Part shown: positions 1 through 5,496 of the stretch, piece after piece | Numbering within the stretch: position 1 is the stretch's first letter | Layout of the letters: the number at the start of each line of letters is the position of its first letter | From: Promethearchaeota archaeon | Lineage (GTDB): Archaea > Asgardarchaeota > Lokiarchaeia > Sigynarchaeales > SOKP01 | Length of the DNA stretch: 5,957 bases | Reading direction: 5' to 3' | Assembly (NCBI GenBank): GCA_019894655.1 | Contig: JAGXNZ010000029.1 | Location: 1-5,957, forward strand | The notes under the pieces: generated by a model | The model's database searches: none | Told to the model about the DNA's origin: nothing | The model's input: only the letters and a program-made list of their open reading frames with translations | Translations under genes and position numbers: made by a program

Positions 1-544
1 ATCGTGGAAACTCGTGAACTCTAATTGCTGCGTATAAAGAGGCGGCAATAAACCCATCGATTGATCGACCCATAGTTAATTTTTTTCGTGCTACAACACT
101 ATAAATTTTCCAAGCAGTTTCCTTGATATATTCTGGAATATTTAACTTGGATGTAAGCATTTTTAATTTTGGTTTTGCTTCCCAAAAGTTCCTTTCGATA
201 CTGGAAATTAAGGAATTTTGAATTTTAGAAAGTCGAGAGAACAAGGTCTTTCCTTTTGCGTTAATTAATCGACCCTTTGAATCAATCTTGGAATTTGGTA
301 ACATAGTTCTAGGTCCAAATTCTCGCCATCGAGGTTCGGTTCGTCTTCGCTTGTTTACTTCCTCTACAGTATATGCTCTCCTTTCGTTCCCGACCATATT
401 TCTGCTTTGAATCATTCCACAATTTAAACAGACAACATCGCCATCTTTTGATTCGATAGCTGGATCTTCACAACATTCTCCAGCCGTGCTAGTTTCCTCT
501 TGTGAACTAACTTTCGCTGATCGTAGGCGGTCTCGGTATGACAT
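1..544 (-). CDS. tfb: Transcription initiation factor B (TFB/TFIIB homologue), partial, C-terminus off the window
   Basis: TFB bridges TBP-bound promoter DNA and archaeal RNA polymerase and sets the transcription start site. Translating the minus strand from the ATG at 544 gives 181 residues with no stop before the window edge; family members are about 300-330 residues, so roughly the last 40% is missing. Residues 23-45 form a zinc-ribbon-like segment with C24, C25 and a C39-x2-C42-G knuckle. Residues 53-80 (starting NERRAYT) match the B-reader/B-linker region, and GRSIDGFIAASLYAAIR (159-175) is the hallmark helix of the first cyclin repeat. The first metal-ligand pair is odd: the usual C-x2-C/H is replaced by C24-C25-E-D27, so the fourth ligand is unclear. 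A TATA-like element lies about 50 nt upstream. Asgard and other archaea often carry several TFBs, and this may be a paralogue rather than the main one. The family call is secure. Confidence 0.93.
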   Translation of the reverse strand, partial: MSYRDRLRSAKVSSQEETSTAGECCEDPAIESKDGDVVCLNCGMIQSRNMVGNERRAYTVEEVNKRRRTEPRWREFGPRTMLPNSKIDSKGRLINAKGKTLFSRLSKIQNSLISSIERNFWEAKPKLKMLTSKLNIPEYIKETAWKIYSVVARKKLTMGRSIDGFIAASLYAAIRVHEFPR

Positions 545-593
545 TTACTTTTCACTTTTTTCGTTAAAAATTTGTATAATAATGATTATTCAT

Positions 594-602
594 TAATATA
601 AA
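594..602 (-). promoter_or_regulatory. Probable TATA box of the TFB gene
   Basis: On the minus strand the bases read TTTATATTA, the closest match to an archaeal TATA element upstream of the TFB start at 544. It lies about 50 nt from the ATG. With the usual 25-30 nt from TATA to start site, this predicts a short leader of about 20-30 nt. The surrounding DNA is so AT-rich that chance matches are common, so the call rests mainly on position. Confidence 0.35.
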
Positions 603-788
603 CGTAAATTTTCGTACTTAATTATGATCCTTTTTTATTATAAGTTTTTTGAAAACGTAAATCCTACAAATAATCGATTATTATTATATTAATGTAAGTA
701 ATGTAACGGCACTATTTAAAAATGTTTTTGTCTACGATTGCGATATGTCCCAGAACAAGTTTTTCACGAGGTTTGCGGGTATTCAATG

Positions 789-838
789 GGAAAAAGACCA
801 ATTTATATTTTATTAGTAGACATTTTTGGTCTTTTTTT
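789..838 (-). terminator. Hairpin with T-runs, probable LarA transcription terminator
   Basis: AAAAAGACCAA (791-801) is perfectly complementary to TTGGTCTTTTT (826-836), giving an 11-bp stem around a 24-nt loop. Read on the minus strand, the stem lies about 95 nt after the LarA stop and its final bases are a run of Ts. The plus strand also ends in seven Ts, so it could work in both directions. Archaeal termination depends mainly on T-runs rather than hairpins, so the stem may serve mostly in RNA 3'-end protection or folding. Its position between two same-strand genes fits separating LarA from TFB transcription. Confidence 0.55.
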
Positions 839-931
839 GGATTAACCTTTCTATTTCTATGTAATATATTTTATTTGAACTCCGCTAAACTATGAATTAT
901 ATCGTCCAAAGTAATCCGAAATTATTGAGAT

Positions 932-2218
932 TCATGTTTTATCTTTAAGTATTGGTAAAACTTGTGGACCATTCGGTAAAAGTAAGATTTTAGCTCCAGG
1001 ACCTTGCTTTTTTAATGATTCATTTATTGCATCCTCTACAGTTTCCGCTGATTTTAAGCCTATATTTCCGATTTCTGCATCATTCAAAGTTGAAATAATA
1101 TAGACTTCAGACTTCATTAAAATTCGAGCTAGTACCTGGATTTGCCACATATCAGCTACTACGATTTCTTTGCTAAGGATTTTGGTATAAATATCTTCTG
1201 GAGTCATACCCGAAAAAATTAATTCCTTGAACTTATCTTGCCCTATGCCAATTCCTTCAGAACATTCATTTACAGAAATTATGGTTCCCCCTTTTTTAAC
1301 TCCCATTTCAGCGATTGCCATACTTTTTACTGCTTGATATAAATTGAGGTCCAATGGAAATCCACCGTTTCCGCATACGACAATATCAAATGGTGTCTTA
1401 ATATCCTTAAATACATTTTCAACTTGAAAATTAATTAATTTTTCATGGATTTTCTCTAAGTCGCCGGCCGCTATTTTCGTAATATCGTGGTTCTCATTTA
1501 TACATATATTAATAGCAAAATCGACACCTATTTTTCTACTTATTTCGTTCGAATTCTCAACCAATGGATTATTTTCCGGGACTCCAAAACGTGCAAATCG
1601 AGAAGCAATATTTTCTGCAGAGTGGTTAGCAAGTATTGTATCGGCACCAGCGATTCCTGGAACGATGGACTTAAATCCTCCCGAAAACCCAAAAAAGAAG
1701 TGTGGCTCAACGTACCCTGTTAAAATTTTTAAATCGCTTTCAAAGTAATGTTTATTGATTAGAATTGGAGCATTGTTGCTACATTCTTCAAGTTGTATGA
1801 GTTCTTTCTTATCGTTTGCGTTATGATTAAAAACTTTCACCTGACTCTTAGCGATTTTTCCTAAAATTCTTTCTAGATCATCAGATCGAGAAGGACGATG
1901 AAGACCAGTCGCTACTAAAATTTTGATTGCCTTTTCTTCAATTCCATAAATATTTAATTCTTCCATAAGCGCTCTAAGAATGAGATGCGTTGGAACGGGA
2001 CGCGTAGCGTCTGAAACAACTATGCATACTGATTCAAGTTCAACTAACTTTTTGATAATAGTTTCTAACGGTGGGCATCCTAATGGATTTCTAATAGCAT
2101 TTCTAATTTTGTTAACCGGATTTCTTATTACTTCCTGCTTTTTAGGAAGTAAGGTTGTTGTATTCCAATTTGAATCCAGAGCGATTTCAATTCCATCTTT
2201 TCCATAATCGAATTTCAT
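932..2218 (-). CDS. larA: LarA-family nickel-pincer 2-hydroxyacid racemase (lactate racemase-like)
   Basis: LarA enzymes interconvert D- and L-2-hydroxyacids by hydride transfer to a nickel-pincer nucleotide covalently bound to a lysine. The 428-residue length matches lactate racemase (about 424). All active-site positions I know are present: R73 in DATRP, H107 in ATGLHR, H173 in GYVEPHFFFGFSGG, the cofactor-binding K183 in GGFKS, H199 in ANH, and Y294-Q295-K298 in LYQAVKS; W358 also falls where lactate racemase has a tryptophan. The protein should be cytoplasmic. The cofactor genes larB, larC and larE are not in this window. The family now includes racemases for other 2-hydroxyacids such as malate, so lactate as substrate is not proven. 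A weak Shine-Dalgarno-like GTGAG lies 7 nt before the ATG. A broken small gene precedes it on the same strand, and a hairpin follows the stop. Confidence 0.92.
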   Translation of the reverse strand: MKFDYGKDGIEIALDSNWNTTTLLPKKQEVIRNPVNKIRNAIRNPLGCPPLETIIKKLVELESVCIVVSDATRPVPTHLILRALMEELNIYGIEEKAIKILVATGLHRPSRSDDLERILGKIAKSQVKVFNHNANDKKELIQLEECSNNAPILINKHYFESDLKILTGYVEPHFFFGFSGGFKSIVPGIAGADTILANHSAENIASRFARFGVPENNPLVENSNEISRKIGVDFAINICINENHDITKIAAGDLEKIHEKLINFQVENVFKDIKTPFDIVVCGNGGFPLDLNLYQAVKSMAIAEMGVKKGGTIISVNECSEGIGIGQDKFKELIFSGMTPEDIYTKILSKEIVVADMWQIQVLARILMKSEVYIISTLNDAEIGNIGLKSAETVEDAINESLKKQGPGAKILLLPNGPQVLPILKDKT

Positions 2219-2221
2219 TAC

Positions 2222-2421
2222 TTACTCACTATTTTTATGCAATAATTCTCTTGCCTTTTCAAAAATCTCATTTGTTCCGGAACCCACTCTGGTTCAATCA
2301 TTGTACTTCTAAAATTATAAGTTCATCTATGCTCCTTTTCAGTGAAAAAGGAACCTACTTCTGCAATCTTTTTAAATTCTGGTTGTAAATTTTCCGAGAT
2401 TTTGTTATATGTAGGACTCAT
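2222..2421 (-). pseudogene. Small frameshifted gene remnant upstream of larA
   Basis: From the ATG at 2421 the minus strand reads 32 codons, containing ISENLQPEFKKIAEVGSFF, and stops at 2323. A protein-like continuation (SIDELIILEVQ) lies in a second frame at 2333-2298. A third frame gives GSGTNEIFEKARELLHKNSE, ending at 2222, three bases before the larA ATG. Joined, they would make about 65 residues, mostly helical and charged, a little like a small antitoxin or DNA-binding adaptor, though I recognise no family. Two frame changes in 200 bp suggest decay, or assembly errors in a metagenome. Alternatively, the first frame stays open past its TGA to a TAA that overlaps the larA ATG (TAATG), so a stand-alone 32-residue peptide plus a coupled 27-residue one cannot be excluded. 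Confidence 0.35.
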
Positions 2422-2545
2422 TTAAAGTTATGATTATTACTCTTTATTAGTATTTTAAAAGTTTGAAAGGTTAATATTATTGTTTGTTAAAATTAATAAC
2501 AATTATAGTAAATTTATTACGCCTAGAGTATTGTAGTGAATTAAT
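2422..2545. promoter_or_regulatory. Divergent AT-rich promoter region between the larA side and the hydrolase gene
   Basis: These 124 bases separate divergent reading frames and are almost entirely A and T, as expected for archaeal promoters. On the plus strand, AATTATAG (2501-2508) and AATTTATTA (2511-2519) are TATA-like and lie about 27-45 nt before the hydrolase ATG, predicting a very short leader. On the minus strand several TA-rich stretches around 2440-2465 could serve the larA side. No single element stands out from the background composition, and no operator-like inverted repeat was seen. Confidence 0.35.
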
Positions 2546-3445
2546 ATGACTGAAAAAGATCTGTTAAATCAGACTATTACATTAAAAGACGGTCGCAAAC
2601 TTGGATATGCAGAGTTTGGTAAAATCAATGGAAAACCGTTATTTTATTTTCATGGTCATGGATCTTCCCGTCTCGAGCCGAAAATGTACAATCTTGATAA
2701 GTTAAAAGATAAGGTTCATTTAATAGCAATTGATCGACCTGGTTTTGGTCTTTCAGATTTTAGTAATAATCACTCTCTTCTAAATTGGCCAAATGATGTT
2801 GTTGATCTAGCTAATGCTCTTAATATTAGCAAATTCTCAATTTTGGGAGGTTCAGGTGGAGCACCCTTTACATTAGCTTGTGCATATAAAATTCCAGATA
2901 AAATTTTCTCATGCGGCATCGTTTCTGGCCTCGGACCGATTAAATTTGGAATAGAAGATATGGCAAAAAACAATCGAGTCGAATTAAATTTAGCATCTAA
3001 ACATCCAAAATTTCTAAAACTCACATTTAGATTTCAATTAAGATATTTGAATAGATTAAAGAATAAAGATATTGAAGATATTAAGAAAAAATTCCTTAAA
3101 CGGGGCATAGATTTACCAGCGCCAGATAGGAAGTTTTTTGAGGACATAGATAATTTTTCTTTATATCTGGAATTGATGGGCGAACCTTTTCGTCAAGGTA
3201 TAATGGGTCCTTACCATGAAGCAATCTTATTTGCCAGTCCATGGGGGTTTGATCTAAAAGATATTTCCCCCGATATGAGAGTTTTTTCTTGGCACGGCGA
3301 ATTAGACACCAGCGTACCCATCAGAATGGCGCTAGCTGTCTGTAAAACAATTCCTAATTGTGAAATTAAAATCTTTAAAAATGAAGCACATCTTTCTTCA
3401 GCAGTAAATCATATTGAGGAGATAATAACTAAACTGATTACCTAA
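2546..3445 (+). CDS. Alpha/beta hydrolase (serine hydrolase/esterase-like)
   Basis: This 299-residue protein has the canonical alpha/beta-hydrolase layout and would hydrolyse an ester, amide or similar bond in the cytoplasm; the substrate cannot be read from sequence. Residues 33-45 carry the oxyanion-loop motif (FYFHGHGSSRLE). S103 is the nucleophile in the G-x-S-x-G elbow (GGSGGAP, 101-107), D254 follows strand 7 (WHGELDTSVP), and H282 (NEAHLS) completes the triad. Residues about 135-215 are lysine-rich and helical and probably form the lid domain. There is no signal peptide or membrane segment. The ATG is preceded 6 nt upstream by a weak GTGA. Its last 8 bp overlap the end of the convergent NMO-like gene, so the two transcripts must overlap. 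HGxxSSRLE-type hydrolases are common in both bacteria and archaea, so origin is not informative. Confidence 0.9.
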   Translation: MTEKDLLNQTITLKDGRKLGYAEFGKINGKPLFYFHGHGSSRLEPKMYNLDKLKDKVHLIAIDRPGFGLSDFSNNHSLLNWPNDVVDLANALNISKFSILGGSGGAPFTLACAYKIPDKIFSCGIVSGLGPIKFGIEDMAKNNRVELNLASKHPKFLKLTFRFQLRYLNRLKNKDIEDIKKKFLKRGIDLPAPDRKFFEDIDNFSLYLELMGEPFRQGIMGPYHEAILFASPWGFDLKDISPDMRVFSWHGELDTSVPIRMALAVCKTIPNCEIKIFKNEAHLSSAVNHIEEIITKLIT

Positions 3446-4322
3446 TGCTAAATACATCCCTATCAAATCCCCAGGTCTTAAGGATTTGTTCTGCATTACC
3501 AATAATTTTATCTTGAATAAATTCTTTTAAGCTGAGAATTTCATCGCAATGACCTGCTGCCATAGAAGCAATTGGTGAATCTTTCAATTCCAGATGAAAT
3601 ATCTTTTTATAAAATTTTTCATCAAATATATCCTGATTTATAATCTGATCTTTCCAATTTTTTGAAGCCAGGCTTTCTGAAGTCGGTATAATGGAAGTTC
3701 CTAAACAGATAGCATCTGCTCCCATAGCTAATACTCCAAGAAAACCTCTAGCATCCCCAATACCACCTGCTGCAATTATTGGAAGGCTCAATAATCTCCG
3801 AGCCATTGTTATGTTAACTAAAGTTGTGTTTTGTACGGGATTTTTGAACCCAGTTCCTTCTAGCCCAACAAGTGTAACGGCATCAGCACCCGCTTTTTCA
3901 GTGGCTATCGCGTGCTTCATAGTAACACACTTGTGAAACCAATAACATTCTGCTTCTTTGATTCTGGTTCCTAGTTTTGTAGCGTTGTAAGCGGAAGTCG
4001 TAAAAATTTTAACTCCCATATCGATTGCTAGATTTAAAAAATCATAATATGATTCTTGAGTTCTTCCGCTTCTTTTTCTTAAAAGGTATGGTGGTGATAT
4101 CGTAAAGTTAATTCCAAACGGTTTATCCGTCAACAGAAGCATATGTTCAATCTCAGTACGAAAATCTTCAATTTTAGGATAATTAATTGCAGTAATAATA
4201 CCTAATCCTCCAGCGTTAGAAAAAGCGCTGGCAAATTCTGCTCTCCCTATTACTGCAAATGCACCCATTATTAATGGGAATTTCACACCAGTCATTTGAG
4301 TTATTTTAGTTTCCCATTTCAT
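3438..4322 (-). CDS. FMN-dependent nitronate monooxygenase / 2-nitropropane dioxygenase-like TIM-barrel protein
   Basis: Members of this family are FMN-binding TIM barrels that oxidise alkyl nitronates or, in the FabK branch, reduce enoyl-ACP. The 294 residues show the N-terminal strand and glycine loop (PLIMGAF at 16-22, NAGGLGII at 36-43), the phosphate-binding loop AAGGIGDARGF (184-194) and the second phosphate motif MGADAICLGTSIIPTSES (200-217). At the position of the catalytic histidine in the usual E-A-G-G-H-R-G loop, this protein reads E155-G-T-G-F159-K-N-P, so classical nitronate chemistry is doubtful; a different oxidoreductase reaction is likely. The length is slightly short for the family (about 310-380). 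The start is well supported by AAAGGAG (4334-4340), 11 nt upstream. It is convergent with the hydrolase and divergent from the longin-like gene. Confidence 0.87.
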   Translation of the reverse strand: MKWETKITQMTGVKFPLIMGAFAVIGRAEFASAFSNAGGLGIITAINYPKIEDFRTEIEHMLLLTDKPFGINFTISPPYLLRKRSGRTQESYYDFLNLAIDMGVKIFTTSAYNATKLGTRIKEAECYWFHKCVTMKHAIATEKAGADAVTLVGLEGTGFKNPVQNTTLVNITMARRLLSLPIIAAGGIGDARGFLGVLAMGADAICLGTSIIPTSESLASKNWKDQIINQDIFDEKFYKKIFHLELKDSPIASMAAGHCDEILSLKEFIQDKIIGNAEQILKTWGFDRDVFSIR

Positions 4323-4333
4323 AAAATGTTAAA

Positions 4334-4340
4334 CTCCTTT
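4334..4340 (-). promoter_or_regulatory. Shine-Dalgarno site of the NMO-like gene
   Basis: The minus strand reads AAAGGAG here, a strong match to the 3' end of archaeal 16S rRNA, with an 11-nt spacer to the ATG at 4322. The spacer is slightly long, but there is no competing in-frame start. This is one of only two good ribosome binding sites in the window. Confidence 0.7.
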
Positions 4341-4375
4341 CAAAATGTTTTTTTTCAATAAAAGGTAAAACACAA

Positions 4376-4383
4376 ATTTTTAT
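4376..4383 (-). promoter_or_regulatory. Possible TATA box of the NMO-like gene
   Basis: The minus strand reads ATAAAAAT, about 54 nt upstream of the ATG, preceded by a long A-run. A start site 25-30 nt downstream would give a leader of about 30 nt that includes the AAAGGAG ribosome binding site. The match is weak in such AT-rich DNA. Confidence 0.28.
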
Positions 4384-4437
4384 TTTTTTTAATACTTTTA
4401 TTTTAATACAATTAGTATAATTAACCAAAAAAGATTT

Positions 4438-4446
4438 TTTAAATAT
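4438..4446 (+). promoter_or_regulatory. Possible TATA box of the longin-like gene
   Basis: TTTAAATAT follows a purine-rich stretch (AAAAAAGA, 4427-4434) that could act as a BRE. It lies about 60 nt upstream of the ATG at 4505, predicting a leader of about 35 nt with no obvious ribosome binding site. Confidence 0.3.
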
Positions 4447-4504
4447 TTGAACCGTTCATTTAAACTAATGACCGGATGATAACGATTAATAATATGTGGT
4501 AAAA

Positions 4505-4885
4505 ATGCCTAGGATACTATTAGATTTTTGGGTTTTAACTGACAACGGAATTGTATTATACTCAAAGGTATCAGATCAAAAGGTAAACCCACAACTCTTT
4601 GGCGCTCTGATGAGTGCTTTAAATAAATTCGCTGAAAAGTTAACAGACGGCGGAATTTCGAACTTTGAAATGTCTGATCTTCGCTTCGAGATAATAAAGC
4701 GAAGAAAATTTCTTTTCATTGGAAGTTCTTCATATAAAACCAAAGAAAAGAAAGTAATCGATGAACTCATGCTCATCTCTGACCAATTTTTTAATTTATA
4801 TGCTGAAGCTCTACAAAATTGGGATAATAATGTAGAAACTTTTTCTGATTTTGGTAATTATATTGAAAAGTTTTTAGGGAAATAG
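4505..4885 (+). CDS. Longin-domain-like small protein (Asgard-type trafficking-related fold)
   Basis: The 126-residue product has the size and order of elements of a longin domain, the fold in SNARE N-termini, adaptin small subunits and TRAPP/SRX proteins. These are a strand (LLDFWVLT, 5-12), a strand after a tight turn (IVLYSK, 16-21), a long helix (about 29-47, NPQLFGALMSALNKFAEKL), three strands (51-57, 59-65, 68-73) and two C-terminal helices (79-104 and 108-124). No membrane segment or signal peptide is present, so it is probably cytosolic. Longin proteins are numerous in Asgard genomes and are counted among eukaryotic-signature proteins; a roadblock/profilin-like relative is the main alternative. 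I prefer the ATG at 4505; a GTG at 4496 would add three residues. The tail-anchored gene follows on the same strand without a clear terminator, suggesting co-transcription. Confidence 0.68.
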   Translation: MPRILLDFWVLTDNGIVLYSKVSDQKVNPQLFGALMSALNKFAEKLTDGGISNFEMSDLRFEIIKRRKFLFIGSSSYKTKEKKVIDELMLISDQFFNLYAEALQNWDNNVETFSDFGNYIEKFLGK

Positions 4886-4958
4886 CATAGTATCAAGTTA
4901 AATTAAATTATTTAAGCATAATTGACTATTATTGAAAGTAATCGTAAAAGATTTAAGA

Positions 4959-5339
4959 ATGAAATTATATAAGAATAATGAAACAATAAAATTGGTTAAC
5001 AATCAAATGGACGATAAGAATAGAAATATTGAAAAAGAACCAAAAAAGGCTCAAATTTTAAAAGATTACGAGCATGTTCTAAATAGTAATAAATTACGCT
5101 TATTTCCAACCACTGATTATAACAAACAACTTAAAAGCTTGAATAATCCTCGGTTCTTAGGCTCTTATCACCTTAAGGAAGAAAACTCTCCTAGATATAA
5201 TACACTTAAGACATTAATGAAGGGAGATCTTGAAGTAAAATACGCTAAAGCTTTGAGAAACACTTTTGTAAACCCTGTGACTATTGCTCTCATAGTTATC
5301 GCATTACTATTTAATATTTTGTGGTACTTTTTAATCTAA
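4959..5339 (+). CDS. Hypothetical tail-anchored membrane protein
   Basis: I recognise no family. From the ATG at 4959 the product is 126 residues; an in-frame TTG at 4932 would add nine, and an ATG at 5007 would shorten it. None of these has a clear ribosome binding site. The N-terminal 100 residues are polar, rich in Lys, Asn and Glu, and probably cytoplasmic. The last 21 residues (starting PVTIALIVIALLFN) form one membrane helix that ends exactly at the C-terminus, preceded by basic residues (KYAKALRN). This is the tail-anchored topology used by SNAREs and other single-anchor proteins inserted after translation. I see no continuous heptad pattern or central Q/R layer, so it is not called a SNARE. 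It lies 73 nt after the longin-like gene, probably in one operon, and could be its membrane partner; that is inference from adjacency. Confidence 0.6.
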   Translation: MKLYKNNETIKLVNNQMDDKNRNIEKEPKKAQILKDYEHVLNSNKLRLFPTTDYNKQLKSLNNPRFLGSYHLKEENSPRYNTLKTLMKGDLEVKYAKALRNTFVNPVTIALIVIALLFNILWYFLI

Positions 5340-5496
5340 TTTTTAAATTGGGAAACGACAGCTTTAACTTGGTTTTTCCTATTAAATAACATTATCAATT
5401 AGAAATTGTATACCTTCCAAATAAATTTTAAAGAGATAACATGTTTTATTACTTAAGCTTTTAAATTTACTCTTTAAAAATAACGAGGCATACCCT
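5340..5496. other. Intergenic spacer before the GlpA-like gene
   Basis: These 157 bases are AT-rich with no gene. Short T-runs at 5340-5344 and 5372-5376 could end transcription of the tail-anchored gene in archaeal fashion. TATA-like stretches occur around 5406-5412 and 5427-5433, either of which could drive the downstream gene, but none is distinctive. Confidence 0.3.
5485..5488 (+). promoter_or_regulatory. Shine-Dalgarno site deciding a TTG start
   Basis: GAGG lies 8 nt before the TTG at 5497. The frame is open further upstream but contains no ATG there, and the FAD-binding strand begins immediately after the TTG, as is usual for this family. Together these fix TTG as the start codon. Confidence 0.65.

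Larger units (their letters stand above)
545..931. other. Intergenic region of 387 bp with a GC-richer island
   Basis: This is the longest stretch without a convincing gene, between the TFB start and the LarA stop (both genes on the minus strand). Positions 545-720 are extremely AT-rich and hold the probable TFB promoter. Positions about 731-790 are clearly GC-richer (27 of 60 bases) and include possible short pairings: GTCTAC at 730-735 with GTAGAC at 816-821, and TCCCA at 748-752 with TGGGA at 787-791. A strong hairpin follows at 791-836. Both strands of 722-895 happen to be open in one frame (57 codons from an ATG on the plus strand), but neither translation resembles a known protein. A small structured RNA or a decayed gene end are both possible; neither is established. 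Confidence 0.4.

Noticed and set aside
719..865. An open minus-strand frame of about 50 codons containing KPREKLVLGHIAIVDKN
   Set aside because: It has no ATG, no recognisable homology and no ribosome binding site; at most it is a decayed gene end, so it is only mentioned within the intergenic entry.
722..895. A 57-codon plus-strand ORF with a hydrophobic C-terminal half
   Set aside because: Its hydrophobicity comes from T-rich DNA, it runs through the hairpin, it has no ribosome binding site, and the opposite strand is also open over most of the stretch.
2286..2300. A T-loop-like GGTTCAATC suggesting a tRNA
   Set aside because: No acceptor stem, D-arm or anticodon arm can be formed around it.
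2323..2325. Selenocysteine at the in-frame TGA of the small gene before larA
   Set aside because: Neither a SECIS-like structure nor a known selenoprotein motif was seen, and the better protein-like sequence lies in other frames.
1487..2388. Three plus-strand ORFs (1487-1723, 1980-2207, 2155-2388), the first two opposite larA and the third mostly opposite the small broken gene
   Set aside because: The first two mirror the conserved larA frame, the third runs through the larA start into the frameshifted stretch; their translations resemble no protein family.
2770..3936. Antisense ORFs 2770-3024 (minus) and 3691-3936 (plus)
   Set aside because: They are shadows of the hydrolase and NMO-like genes, both of which have intact family motifs in the other frame.
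4576..4776. Minus-strand ORF of 66 codons opposite the longin-like gene
   Set aside because: It is a shadow of the longin-like frame, which has a coherent predicted fold.
4959..5339. Calling the tail-anchored protein a SNARE
   Set aside because: The region before the membrane helix shows no continuous heptad repeat and no clear central Q or R layer, and contains prolines and glycines.
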